A program made the translations under genes and the position numbers. The notes under the pieces are model-generated. The model was not told where the DNA came from and ran no database searches. It saw only the letters and a program-made list of their open reading frames with translations. This document shows, in pieces, positions 8,379 through 17,800 of a DNA stretch of 64,000 bases. The first letter of the stretch is position 1. Each line of letters starts with the position of its first letter. Source of the stretch: Actinomadura violacea (lineage in GTDB: Bacteria; Actinomycetota; Actinomycetes; Streptosporangiales; Streptosporangiaceae); NCBI RefSeq assembly GCF_017573465.1, contig NZ_JAGEPF010000035.1:1-64000 (forward strand), in the 5' to 3' direction.

Positions 8379-8996
8379 TCACGGGGAACGGAACAGCGCC
8401 CATACGACCTTCCCGTGGGAGAGCGTGCGCCACCCCCACCGGACGCTGAACGATTCGACCAGATGTAGCCCGCGGCCTGTCTCGGCTATGTAGTCGGGTT
8501 CCTTGCGGCGCGGTGCGGACTGGCTCGCGTCCATGATTCCGCAGAGCAGCCAGGGCTTCTTGTGCACGAGGCGCAGCCGGATCGCGGACGGGGCCGACCC
8601 CAGCGGGTCGGCCGGGTCGTCGTACACGCCCTCGCGGTGCACGTCGTCGCCCGGCCGTCCGCACACCGCCCTGCCGCTGTGCCGCAGCGCGTTGGTGACG
8701 AGTTCGGAGACCACCAGGCCCACGTCGTCGGACAGTTCCGCCAGGTCCCAGTCGGTAAGCCGGGAGAGAGCGAAGTGCCGGGCCTCGGTGACCGACTCCG
8801 GGTCGGGCCGGACCACGAAGGACACCGTCGGCCCCGCGAGCTCCGTAAGCGCGGTCACGGCCGCGTCCAGGCGCTCGGGAAGGTCGCACGACTCGGGTAC
8901 AGGCGTCGAGTGCACGACCTGGTCCCGTGGGACCGCCGGCCCCACGAGGGGGCCGAGCTCCCACCGCGTGTCGTCGTGCGCATGGCGTGACGTCAT
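8379..8996 (-). CDS. RsbW-like anti-sigma / histidine-kinase-type ATP-binding protein
   Basis: A 205-residue protein with a GHKL (HATPase_c) fold. The N-box is VVSELVTNALRHSG (about residues 93-106), the G1-type region is DASQSAP and the G2 motif is ETGRGLHLVE. There is no dimerisation/phosphoacceptor domain or membrane segment, so it is the stand-alone class that phosphorylates STAS antagonists or binds sigma factors. About 70 residues of unconserved, Pro-containing sequence precede the domain. Position next to the BldG-like gene supports a partner-switch role. Its cognate sigma factor is not adjacent; the group 2 sigma at 36.2 kb and the ECF at 41.7 kb are in the window, but nothing ties them to it. 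Confidence 0.88.
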   Translation of the reverse strand: MTSRHAHDDTRWELGPLVGPAVPRDQVVHSTPVPESCDLPERLDAAVTALTELAGPTVSFVVRPDPESVTEARHFALSRLTDWDLAELSDDVGLVVSELVTNALRHSGRAVCGRPGDDVHREGVYDDPADPLGSAPSAIRLRLVHKKPWLLCGIMDASQSAPRRKEPDYIAETGRGLHLVESFSVRWGWRTLSHGKVVWALFRSP

Positions 8997-9090
8997 TCCC
9001 CGGACCCCGCAGAGTGATCTCGTTGTGCAGCCGTGGCTCGGAAGTCTCGTGCGTTATCCTGCGCATCGTAGCGTGCGAATGCAAGGCCCA

Positions 9091-9102
9091 ATGCACGTGC
9101 AT
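9091..9102. promoter_or_regulatory. Perfect 12-bp palindrome ATGCACGTGCAT in a divergent intergenic region
   Basis: This self-complementary 12-mer lies between the leftward RsbW-like gene (start 8996) and the rightward HTH-DUF5753 gene (start 9221), about 120 bases before the latter. It is a candidate operator for either gene. No binding protein can be named from sequence. Confidence 0.4.
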
Positions 9103-9220
9103 CCGGGTTGTGGGGGTGCGGGGCGACCGGGTTGCACGCGGGTGATCGGAGGTAACCGCAGGACACGGAGGCCAGTGGCACACTAGGTTCGCTGTCCGCC
9201 GAATAGCCGGGAGGTTGGGC

Positions 9221-10087
9221 GTGACTCCAGAGACGCCGGGAAGCGGGTCGACGGTCCGTCGGATCCTGCTCGGGTCGCAACTGCGCCGTCTGCGCGAGCA
9301 GAAGGGCGTGACCCGTCAGGACGCCGGCTACGTCATCCGCGCGTCGGAGTCGAAGATCAGCCGCCTGGAGCTCGGGCGCGTCAGCTTCAAAGAACGCGAC
9401 GTGGACGACCTGCTGACGCTGTACGGCGTCGGCGACAAGGCCGAGCGCGAGGCGCTGATACAGCTGGCGCGGGAGGCCAACACCCCCGGTTGGTGGCACC
9501 GGTACAACGACGTTCTGCCCGGCTGGTTCCAGACCTATGTGGGCCTGGAGGAGTCGGCGGCGTTGATCCGCACGTATGAGCTGCAGTTCGTCCCGGGACT
9601 GCTGCAGTCGGAGGGGTATGCGCGTGCGGTCATACGCCTGGGCAACGCCGGAGCCGCCGAACACGAGATCGACCAGCGCGTGGAACTGCGCCTGCAACGG
9701 CAGGAACGGCTCACCGGCCCGGACGCCCCGCGTCTGTGGGCGGTCATAGACGAGGGGGCGCTGCGGCGCCCCATCGGGGGCCCGGAGGTGATGCGGGGCC
9801 AGTTCGAGCACCTCATCGAGATGTCGAAGCTGCCCAACGTCACCATCCAGATCATGCCGTTCAGGTTCGGCGGCCACGCCGCCGAGGGAGGGGCGTTCAC
9901 GATCCTGCGCTTTCCCGAGCAGGACCTGCCGGACGTGGTTTACGTCGAGAACCTCACCGGCGCCATGTACCTGGACAAGCGCGACGACGTCGACACCTAT
10001 CTGCAGGCGATGGAACGCCTGTGCGTCGACAGTGCGACCCCGGAACGCACCGTCGAGCTTCTTGGTGATTTTCTCAGAGAGACATGA
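9221..10087 (+). CDS. Helix-turn-helix regulator with C-terminal DUF5753 domain
   Basis: A 288-residue actinomycete regulator. The Xre-type HTH covers about residues 16-75 (LRRLREQKGVTRQDAG then ASESKISRLELGR), followed by the DUF5753 sensor-like domain with its typical PGWFQTYVGLEESAALIRTYE and VPGLLQSEGYARAVI. GGGAGG stands six bases before the chosen GTG; an earlier TTG is less likely. The stop overlaps the next start (ATGATG), so it is translated together with a DUF397 protein, the standard partner of this family. These pairs are abundant in Streptomyces and relatives and affect development and secondary metabolism. A paralogue without a DUF397 partner is at 43.7 kb. Confidence 0.93.
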   Translation: MTPETPGSGSTVRRILLGSQLRRLREQKGVTRQDAGYVIRASESKISRLELGRVSFKERDVDDLLTLYGVGDKAEREALIQLAREANTPGWWHRYNDVLPGWFQTYVGLEESAALIRTYELQFVPGLLQSEGYARAVIRLGNAGAAEHEIDQRVELRLQRQERLTGPDAPRLWAVIDEGALRRPIGGPEVMRGQFEHLIEMSKLPNVTIQIMPFRFGGHAAEGGAFTILRFPEQDLPDVVYVENLTGAMYLDKRDDVDTYLQAMERLCVDSATPERTVELLGDFLRET

Positions 10088-10338
10088 TGCTCCAGACCGA
10101 CTACGACAACGGGATGCCCGCGACCAAGCTCCACGGGGCACGGTGGCTGAAGTCCCGTCGAAGCAACTCCCAGGGGAACTGTGTAGAGATCGCCGAGCTG
10201 CCCGGTGGGCAGGTCGCGATGCGCAACTCCCGCCACCCCGAGGGCCCGGCCCTCATCTACACCCGCCCGGAGATCGAGGCACTCATCCTCGGTGCCAAGG
10301 ACGGCGACTTCGACCATCTCATCGCCTCCCGCAACTGA
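10084..10338 (+). CDS. DUF397 domain protein
   Basis: A small 84-residue protein containing the DUF397 signature: W-x-K-S-R-R-S-N-S-x-G-N-C-V-E-I-A followed by VAMRNSRHPEGPALIYT and a final DGDFDHL. It overlaps the stop of the upstream HTH-DUF5753 gene by four bases (ATGA), so the two are coupled. In known pairs the DUF397 protein acts as a small modulator of the HTH protein. A second ATG directly follows the first, making the exact start ambiguous by one codon. Confidence 0.93.
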   Translation: MMLQTDYDNGMPATKLHGARWLKSRRSNSQGNCVEIAELPGGQVAMRNSRHPEGPALIYTRPEIEALILGAKDGDFDHLIASRN

Positions 10339-10468
10339 CACTCCTGGAAAACCGCCAAACAACGCCGCCCGGCGCTCAGCGACCGCGTGGCACGTCGAAA
10401 CCGCGGCGGGTCGGCTACGGTGCACCGCACGTCGACCCGTCCGCCCAGGCGAAAAGCGAACGCATCAG

Positions 10469-10494
10469 AGGCCACCCCGGCGCGAGGGTGGCCT
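10469..10494. terminator. Bidirectional hairpin terminator candidate
   Basis: A nine-base-pair stem (AGGCCACCC / GGGTGGCCT) with an eight-base loop, followed on the plus strand by TTTCGT. It sits between the DUF397 gene (ends 10338) and the convergent kinase gene (ends 10514) and could stop transcription from both sides. The 175-base gap holds nothing else that I recognise. Confidence 0.6.
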
Positions 10495-10513
10495 TTCGTC
10501 TGTGACGCCGGCG

Positions 10514-12334
10514 TCAGCCGCAGTTGCCGTAGGGGGCCGTGGCGCCGTTCCCTCCGAACCGGACGCACACGCCCGGAGCCTTCACGTACACAGGCCCCGC
10601 GTACCACGCGAACGAGCCGCTGTCGCCCGTGCGGCTGCCGCCCTTGGCCTGCAGCCACACCGACACCGCGGAGGCCTTGCCCACGTTCTTGGTCTTCATC
10701 GTGACGGCGCAGTTCTTCTTCGTGCTGTTGCTGTACAGCAGATAGGCGACGCCCCCAGAACCGGCAACGGAGCGCTGCACGTTGTAGCCACTGCCGCATG
10801 CCTGCTGCGGCGTGTACTTGTTGGGCGGCTCATTGACGGGCGTGGTTCCGCCGCCACCGCCGCCGGTGCCCTTGGTGGGCGATGTACCGCCGCCCGGTTG
10901 CTGCTGCTTGTCGCCCGGCTTCTTGTTAGGGCCGGCGGGGTCCTGGCCCTTCCCCTGCCCCTGCGGCTTGCCCTGGCCGGGCTGCTTCGGTTTCCCCGGG
11001 CCGTTGGCCGATCCGGTGTCGCCGCCTGCGCCGGCCGAGCCGTTCCCGGCGCCGGGGCCCTTGTCGGAGGCCTCCACACCCTTGTTGCTGTGGTCGCCCC
11101 CACTCGAACTCGTAGCGGCCCATACCGCGCCGCCGCCCACCACGACCGCGGCCACCGCGATCGCGGCCGCGATCGGCACGAGACGTCCGCGCTTCCCGCC
11201 GCCCGTCGGCTGCGTGTAGGACGGTCCAGGAGGGCCTGGAGGAGCCGGCGGGAGCCCGTACTGAGCGTCGCCCGACTGCAGCGTCATCTCGCCGTACGAG
11301 GGCGGCTGCGGCGCGGTCCTGTTCTGCGGCCCGGCCGGGTCGGTGACATGGTCGGGTGGCAGGAACGCCCCTGCCATCACCGAGGGCGGAGCGTTCGGGT
11401 CCGTCGATCCGGCATGGCCCGGCGTCGCGTTCTCCACGGGAAGGCCGGGGAACGCGGGCAGGGGCGGCACGGGAGCGCCCGCCTGGGACGTGCCACTGGC
11501 CGCCCCTACGAGAAGTTCCTGCGCCTCCCGGGCGGTGGGACGCTGCGAGGGCTCCTTGGCCAGGCACGCCAGCACCAGGTCGCGCATCGGCCCCGACAGG
11601 TCGCCGAGGTACGGCTCGCTGGTGAGGATCCGGTTCATGACGGTCGCCATCTCGTCATTGCCGAAAGCGGGGCGTCCGGTGGCGGCGAACACCATGGTCG
11701 TGCCCCAGGCGAACATGTCCGAGGCCGGTCCCACCTCGCCGCCGCTGAAATGCTCGGGCGCCATGTAGGCGGGCGTACCGACGTTCTGCGTCTCGCCGGC
11801 GGCGCCCAGCGCGCGCGCCACCCCGAAGTCGATGACACGGGGACCGTCCGGCCCCATCATCACGTTGTGCGGCTTGAAGTCGCGATGCACGATCCCGGCC
11901 TGGTGGATCGCCGTGAGCGCCGTCAGCGTGCTGATGGCGAGACGCTCGAGCGCGCCGCCGGTACGGGGGCCCTCCTCGCGCACCACATAGGCCAGGGACA
12001 AGCCCGGGACGTACTCGCTGACGATGTACGGCTGGTCGCCCGCCACATCGGCGTCCAGGACCTGCGCGGTACAGAACCGGGCCACGCGCTTGGCGACCTC
12101 CAGCTCCCGCACGAACCGCGCCCGCGCGGACTCGTCCCCCGTGAGCCCGCCGTGCAGTAGCTTGATCGCGACGTGCTCCGAGAGGCGGGCGGAGGCGTCC
12201 GCGCCAGCGCGCCGGCCCAGGAAGACCGCGCCCTGCCCGCCCTCTCCCAAGCGGCCCAGGATCTCGTATCCGCCCAGCTCGGTCGGGTCGCCCGACCGCA
12301 GCGGATGGGCGTCCGGCATCGTCCTGTCCGTCAC
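10514..12334 (-). CDS. Membrane serine/threonine protein kinase (PASTA-less) with external C-terminal domain
   Basis: A 606-residue Hanks-type kinase. The kinase domain covers about residues 22-290: glycine loop GEGGQGAVFLG (30-40), catalytic lysine in VAIK (K58), HRDFKPHN loop (H150-R-D152), DFG at 169-171 and APE at 192-194. A Pro/Gln-rich linker of roughly 90 residues follows, then one transmembrane segment near 385-408 (VPIAAAIAVAAVVVGGGAVW) and an external Gly/Pro/Lys/Gln-rich linker. The protein ends in a domain of about 100 residues containing three cysteines (ACGSGYN, NCAVTMK, VCVRFGG). That domain is not PASTA; it could be a ligand sensor. The start is a GTG preceded by GGGGAG. The T7SS locus lies just downstream on the map, but no functional link is shown. 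Confidence 0.93.
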   Translation of the reverse strand: MTDRTMPDAHPLRSGDPTELGGYEILGRLGEGGQGAVFLGRRAGADASARLSEHVAIKLLHGGLTGDESARARFVRELEVAKRVARFCTAQVLDADVAGDQPYIVSEYVPGLSLAYVVREEGPRTGGALERLAISTLTALTAIHQAGIVHRDFKPHNVMMGPDGPRVIDFGVARALGAAGETQNVGTPAYMAPEHFSGGEVGPASDMFAWGTTMVFAATGRPAFGNDEMATVMNRILTSEPYLGDLSGPMRDLVLACLAKEPSQRPTAREAQELLVGAASGTSQAGAPVPPLPAFPGLPVENATPGHAGSTDPNAPPSVMAGAFLPPDHVTDPAGPQNRTAPQPPSYGEMTLQSGDAQYGLPPAPPGPPGPSYTQPTGGGKRGRLVPIAAAIAVAAVVVGGGAVWAATSSSGGDHSNKGVEASDKGPGAGNGSAGAGGDTGSANGPGKPKQPGQGKPQGQGKGQDPAGPNKKPGDKQQQPGGGTSPTKGTGGGGGGTTPVNEPPNKYTPQQACGSGYNVQRSVAGSGGVAYLLYSNSTKKNCAVTMKTKNVGKASAVSVWLQAKGGSRTGDSGSFAWYAGPVYVKAPGVCVRFGGNGATAPYGNCG

Positions 12335-12435
12335 ACCACTCGCTCCCCGTTACTTCCGTTTCGTCCCGTAAGCCTATGGCCACACGAGGGTATGCGGTTC
12401 GCGAAACGGTTGATCTAGCTATTTCTCCTGGTATG

Positions 12436-12469
12436 CCGAAGCCCTCGCGGGGGAGCGCGAGGGCTTCGG
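12436..12469. terminator. Strong hairpin, probable terminator
   Basis: A perfect 13-bp stem (CCGAAGCCCTCGC and its complement) with an eight-base loop. It lies 36 bases past the stop of the small leftward gene at 12505 and upstream of the kinase start. It has no U-tract, which is common for actinomycete terminators. Confidence 0.6.
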
Positions 12470-12504
12470 ATGCGGCGGCCGGATGTGGCCGCGCGGACCG
12501 TGGG

Positions 12505-12690
12505 TCAGGCCGGGTCCGGCGCGCGCCGCTCGGGCGGCGGCTGCTCGTCCCGGCCCGCGGAGCGGCCCGGCGGGCCCTCCGGGGCGTGGTGTCGTTCCAG
12601 GCGCGCCGCGACCGCGAGCGCGCGCAGCGACGTGGACTTGACCTGCTTGTGCCCGTGGTTCACACGGGGCCGAAGGATGCTGCTGGGCAT
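12505..12690 (-). CDS. Small basic hypothetical protein (61 aa)
   Basis: A short protein starting MPSSILRPRVNHGHKQVK, rich in Arg, Lys and His in the first 35 residues and Pro/Arg/Glu-rich afterwards. Its reality is supported by a good ribosome site (TTGGAGG six to seven bases before the ATG) and by the strong hairpin just downstream of its stop. No family recognised. A longer overlapping frame (12419-12703) lacks a ribosome site and is treated as a shadow. Confidence 0.5.
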   Translation of the reverse strand: MPSSILRPRVNHGHKQVKSTSLRALAVAARLERHHAPEGPPGRSAGRDEQPPPERRAPDPA

Positions 12691-12964
12691 GGCCCGCCTC
12701 CAAGGGGGTCGTCGTGGACGTGTGGCGTACGTGCTACCCCGCCGGCCGGGGTTCGCACGCTAGTTGCAACCGCAAGATCCTTCTGGCTATTCCGAGTGAT
12801 CGTTCCGTTTAGCGACGGATGTCCCGGTGCACGGGGCCCTGAAGGCCGGTTCTCGCCCTGCCGATGTCGTCCTCGGGAGCGGCTAGTTTGTGTCCCCGTC
12901 CGCTGAGCTGCGGGGCTCTGGCGGACGCTCGCCCGTTCCGTCCGTGCTCGCAAGGAGGGACCCG

Positions 12965-13363
12965 ATGACCACCCCCTATCTCGACGACCTCGCGGAACGG
13001 CTGCGCGACGGCGGCGTCCCTGAGGACGAGGTATCGGGGACGGTGGACGACCTTGCGGCGCACATAGCGGAGACAGGTGCGGCCCCCGAAGAGGAGTTCG
13101 GTCCCGTAGAGGAGTTCGCCGCCGGGTTGGTCGCCGAACGCCGCGCAGCGACCTATGCGCCCGCCAAGCGGTTCTTCAAGAGCAAGCGCTTCTACACCTT
13201 CGTCTCCTGCTACGCCGCCTTCGTCATCGTGGTCTGCGGCGGGTGGATCGCCTTCGGGCCGGCAGGCTCGCGCACCGGCTTCCTAGTGGGCTTCCTCCTG
13301 GGCGCGGTGATCGCGGCGGTCCTGATGACCGTCCGGCTGAGGCAAGAGCACCGGCGCGGCTGA
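12965..13363 (+). CDS. Small two-helix membrane protein with HAAS-like N-terminus
   Basis: A 132-residue protein whose ATG has AAGGAGG six bases upstream. The first 60 residues (YLDDLAERLRDGGVPEDE, then VDDLAAHIAETG and EEFAAGL) resemble the three-helix HAAS-type domain found in sigma/anti-sigma-associated membrane proteins. Residues 75 to 125 form two transmembrane segments (FVSCYAAFVIVVCGGWIAF and GFLVGFLLGAVIAAVLM). It lies between a kinase and the T7SS protease gene on the same strand as mycP, 116 bases upstream of it. The function is unknown; the HAAS similarity is judged by eye. Confidence 0.7.
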   Translation: MTTPYLDDLAERLRDGGVPEDEVSGTVDDLAAHIAETGAAPEEEFGPVEEFAAGLVAERRAATYAPAKRFFKSKRFYTFVSCYAAFVIVVCGGWIAFGPAGSRTGFLVGFLLGAVIAAVLMTVRLRQEHRRG

Positions 13364-13479
13364 CGCAAGGGCGTCGTCGGCGTGCTTCTTGACAGGCTTC
13401 GTACAGGCGTGATGCCGACCGCGTAAGGATTCCTCTACAGTCGTTCGCCGAGCCACCCATGCCCCCGGGGGAGAAGGCG

Positions 13480-14883
13480 ATGCGCGCGATCGGACTCGTT
13501 GCGGCCGGTGTCTTATTGGCGTCCTCGTACCCGGCCTTGCCGTCGGCCGCCGCCCCTGCCGCCGCGGCCGCACGTCCCATGGCGGAGCCTTCACCGAAGA
13601 CCTCGCCGTCCAAGACCTCGCCGTCCAAGAAGCCGTCGTCGAAGCCCACGGCGAAGCCGTCCACCAAGCCTTCCGCCAAGACCTCCCCCAAGCCGTCGAC
13701 TACCGCGCCGCCACCGCCGTCACAGGCGCCGGTGACATGCGACCTGCCCCGCGGCTACCGCGGCACGATCAAGGAGTCGTGGGCTCAGAAACGACTCGCC
13801 TTCCAGCGCGTGTGGGGCCTCACCCAAGGACAGGGCGTAAAGGTGGCCGTCGTTGACAGCGGTGTGGACACCGGCCATCCGATGCTGGACGGCCGCGTCG
13901 CCGACTACACCGACCTCACCGGGACGGGCAAGAAGGACTGCGCCGGCCACGGCACCGGCGTTGCAGCGCTGATAGCCGGACGCGACCTGAACTCCCAGGG
14001 TGTTCCGCTCGCCGGTGTGGCGCCCGCGGCCCGGCTCGTCATCGTCAAGCAGCAGAACGCCGACCGCGACGAGCACGGCGGCGAACGCCTTCCCACGGCG
14101 ATCCGTTGGGCGGCGGACGCCGGCGTTCAAGTCATCAACGTGTCCATAGCGGCCGCTCCGTCCTCGGCCCTGGAGCAGGCGGTCCGCTACGCGCAGGACC
14201 ACGATGCGGTGGTCGTCGCCGCCGCGGGCAATGCCACGAAGGACGATGGGGAGGACGGCCCCGCATACCCGGCGAGCTATCCGGGCGTCATCTCCGTCGC
14301 GTCGCTCGGCGAGGACGGTCACCGCATCGAGTCGTCAGGGCTGCAGTCCCGGGTGGACGTCGGCGCGCCCGGCAAGGACCTCACCATTCCCTGGCCCGGT
14401 GGCGGCTACAACCCGCAGGCCGAAGGGACCAGCTTCGCCGCCGCGTACGTATCAGGTGTCGTGGCGCTGGTGCGTGCGAGCCACCCCGGTCTGCATCAGG
14501 ACCAGGTCGTCCGGCGCGTTCTGTCGACCGCCGATGGCAACGTCGGTGACGGAACAGGCCGCGGCATGGTGAACCCGACGCAGGCCGTCACCGCGATAGT
14601 GCCCGGAGAGGATGCGCCTGGAGCGGCGACCACACAGCCCTCACTGCGCCCGGCGAAACTGGCGGCGCCGGCGCACCCGGACGGCCATACCACCGACGTG
14701 GCGGTGGGCGTCGCGGCCGGCGCCGTAGGGCTCGCCGCACTGGCTGCACTGTGCGGCATCGTCGTTCCCATGGGAAAGCGCCGCGGATGGCGCCCGGGCA
14801 AGGTCGTCCTAGGCGGCCGGGAGGACGACGAGGAGCCGATCGTCACCGGCACCGAGGGCGGCACCATCGGCGCCCACCACTGA
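13480..14883 (+). CDS. mycP: Type VII secretion-associated serine protease, mycosin (MycP-like)
   Basis: A 467-residue subtilisin-family (S8) protease. A signal peptide (MRAIGLVAAGVLLASSYPAL) is followed by a Ser/Pro/Lys-rich stretch of about 60 residues. The catalytic domain has Asp126 (VVDSGVD), His157 (CAGHGTGVA), oxyanion Asn251 (AAAGNATKD) and Ser318 (EGTSFAAAYVSG). A C-terminal transmembrane helix (VAVGVAAGAVGLAALAAL) and a short cytoplasmic tail complete the mycosin layout. The preferred ATG has GGGGAGAAGG just upstream; the ATG at 13459 is an alternative. It lies end-to-end with eccC (convergent, nine-base gap). Mycosins are required for T7SS stability and cleave some substrates on the outside. 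The Lys-rich repeat (SPSK/KPS) before the domain is unusually long and probably disordered. Confidence 0.93.
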   Translation: MRAIGLVAAGVLLASSYPALPSAAAPAAAAARPMAEPSPKTSPSKTSPSKKPSSKPTAKPSTKPSAKTSPKPSTTAPPPPSQAPVTCDLPRGYRGTIKESWAQKRLAFQRVWGLTQGQGVKVAVVDSGVDTGHPMLDGRVADYTDLTGTGKKDCAGHGTGVAALIAGRDLNSQGVPLAGVAPAARLVIVKQQNADRDEHGGERLPTAIRWAADAGVQVINVSIAAAPSSALEQAVRYAQDHDAVVVAAAGNATKDDGEDGPAYPASYPGVISVASLGEDGHRIESSGLQSRVDVGAPGKDLTIPWPGGGYNPQAEGTSFAAAYVSGVVALVRASHPGLHQDQVVRRVLSTADGNVGDGTGRGMVNPTQAVTAIVPGEDAPGAATTQPSLRPAKLAAPAHPDGHTTDVAVGVAAGAVGLAALAALCGIVVPMGKRRGWRPGKVVLGGREDDEEPIVTGTEGGTIGAHH

Positions 14884-14892
14884 GCAGCCCCG

Positions 14893-17800
14893 TCAGTCGT
14901 CCAGCGCGGTCTGCACCAGTCGCGCACCCTTCCGCCTGTCGGTGAGGGTGCCGCGCCCCACCGGCAGCGGTGTCGGACGCACCTCGCCGAAGAGAGCGCC
15001 CTCCTCTTTACTGCCGGACATGATGAGCGCCGGTGCGGCCAAGTCCTTCAACTGCTGGATGACCGGGTCGTACAAGGCGCGGCCCATACCGCCCATGGTC
15101 CGGGACAGGACGAGGTGGAGGCCGATGTCGCGCGCCTGGGGGAGAAGGTCGAGCAGCGGTAGCAGCGGGTTGTTGCCCGTGGCGACGAGGTCGTAGTCGT
15201 CGACGACGACGAACACGTCGGACCCCTTCCACCAGGACCGCTTACGCAGCTGCTCGGGTGTGAGGTCGGCCGGCGGGAGGCGGTCGTTGAGGGCGTCCAC
15301 CAGATCGGTCACCAGTTCCGTCGCGGCGGACGCCGACGCGGCATAGCCGACCCGGTGGTCGGTGTCGGCCGTGTCGAGGAGCGCGCGCCGGTAGTCGATG
15401 AAGATCAGCCTCGCCTCGTCCGGGCCGTGCCCCGCGACGATGCCCTCGGTGATCAGCTTCAGCAGGTTCGACTTGCCGCACTCGGTGTCGCCGACGACCA
15501 CGAAATGCGGGTCGGCGGCGAAGTCCAGCAGGACGGGCGACAGGGCGTCCTCGTCGATCCCGATGGGGACCCGCCATTTCGGCGTCTCAGCGTCCCCGAG
15601 AGCCTCCCGCAGGGCCGGCGCCGGGAGCAGGTCGGGCAGGAGCCGCACGGGCGGCGCCTGGGGGCCCTGCCAGGCTCCCGCGACCACCTCGACCATCTTC
15701 GCCACGCCGTCTCCGAGGTCGGCGGCGTCACCGCTCCCGTCCAGCCGCGGCAGCGCGGCCAGGAAGTGCAGGCGGTCGCGGGTGAGACCGCGGCCAGGCC
15801 GCCCCTCGGGAACGTTCTCGGCGAGCCGCCGGTCGATCTCCGACTCGTAGGAGTCGCCCAGCCGCAGCTCCAGGCGCGTGCCGAACACGTCCCGGATCCC
15901 CATCCGGAACTCCGACCACTTGCCCGCCGTCGCCACCACGTGCACGCCGAAGCCGAGCCCCCGCGCGGCCATGTCGGTGATGACCTCCTCCAGGTGCTCG
16001 TACTCCTGTCGGAGGGTCATCCACCCGTCCACTACGAGGAAGACGTCTCCGAACCCGTCACCGGGGATCTGACCGGCCGCCCGTAGACGCCGGTACGTCG
16101 CGATGGTGTCGATGCCGCGTTCGGCGAACTCGCGCTCGCGCCGCTCAAGGAGCGTGGACACCTCCGCCACCGTCCTGCGGACGCGGTCGGCGTTGAGCCG
16201 GTTGCTCACACCGCCCACATGCGGCAGCCCTGAAAGCCCGCCGAGCGTGCCGCCACCGAAGTCCAGGCAGTAGAACTGCACCTCCTCCGGAGTGTGCAGC
16301 AGCGAAAGCGACGTGATGAGCGAACGCAGCATCGTCGACTTGCCCGTCTGCGGGGCGCCCGCGATGCCGACGTGCCCCGCCGCCGCCGACAGGTCCACCC
16401 AGAACGGGACGCGCTGCTGGTCGAAGGGCCGGTCGACGATCCCCACCACGGCGGCGAGACGGCCGCGCCCCTCCCATCCGGCCGCCGTGAGGCCGTGCTC
16501 GCGCGTGGGCGACAGCGGAGGAAGCAGCTCATCGACCGTAGGCGGAACGTCCAGCGGCGGCAGCCAGATGCGGTGCGCCTCAGGACCGTGCCCTGCGAGC
16601 TGGTCGATGACGGCCTTGAAAAGGGTCTCGCCCGTCTCCTGCCCGGCATCGGGCTCCTCGGGCGCGTGCCGCTGCGGCGTCTGCGACGGAACGTAGGCCG
16701 TGCTGTAGGGGATGATCTGCCGCGGCGTCCCGGTTCCGGCAGCGGCGGCCTGTGTCCGTTCCTCCTCCTCGACCGGGCCCGACACATATGCCGCCTTGAA
16801 CCGGACCATGTCGCTGACGTCGACCTTGAGGAACCCGTTGCCGGGCTGGGACGGCAGCTCGTACGCGTCCGGAACGCCCAGGACCACCCGCGACTCCATC
16901 GCCGAGAACGTCCGGAGCCCGATCCGGTACGACAGGTGCGAATCGAGCCCGCGCAGCTTGCCCTCCTCCAGCCGCTGCGAAGCGAGAAGCAGGTGCACTC
17001 CCAGCGAACGCCCCAGGCGCCCGATCATCACGAACAGCTCCGCGAACTCCGGCTTGGCGGCCAGCAGCTCGGAGAACTCGTCCAGCACCACGAACAGCGT
17101 CGGCATGGGAGCCAGCTGGGCACCCTGCTCGCGCGCGCGCTCGTAGTCGCGTAGTGAGGCGTAGTTGCCCGCTGACCGCAGCAGCTCCTGACGCCGGATC
17201 ATCTCGCCCTGGAGGGCGTCGTACATGCGGTCGACGAGCGGCAGCTCCTCCTCCAGGTTCGTGATGACCGCGGACACGTGCTGCAGGCGCTCCAGCCCCA
17301 GGAACGTCGCGCCGCCCTTGAAGTCGACGAGGACGAAGTTGAGCGTCTCCGAGGAGTGCGTGACAGCCAAGGCCAGGACCAGCGTCCGCAACAGCTCGGA
17401 CTTGCCCGAACCGGTCGCGCCGATCAGCAGCCCGTGCGGACCCATGCCGCCCTGCGCGGACTCCTTGATGTCGAGCTCCACCGTACGGCCGTCGGAGTCC
17501 ACGCCTATCGGCACGCGTAGCCGGTTGCGCTGCGCCCGAGGCTGCCAGGTGGACCGGACGTCGATGCCGTAGGGGCCCGCCAGACCGAGCAACGACGTCA
17601 ACGTGAGGTTGCTCGCGAGCGCGTTCTGCTCCGGCTCGTCCGCGGCGCCCGCCCGCAACGGCGCGAGACGAAGCGCAAGACCCTCCGCCTGTACGGGCGT
17701 GAACGAGTCGGCCTTGCCCAGCGGACTGGACACGTCCTTGCCGGTGTGGTCGCGCTCCATCATCTGCATGCCGTCATCGGTGACGTGGAGACGCAGCATG

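Noticed and set aside
12419..12703. 94-codon minus-strand frame overlapping the 61-residue small gene
   Set aside because: It lacks a ribosome site and runs through the terminator hairpin; the 61-residue frame has both signals in proper places.
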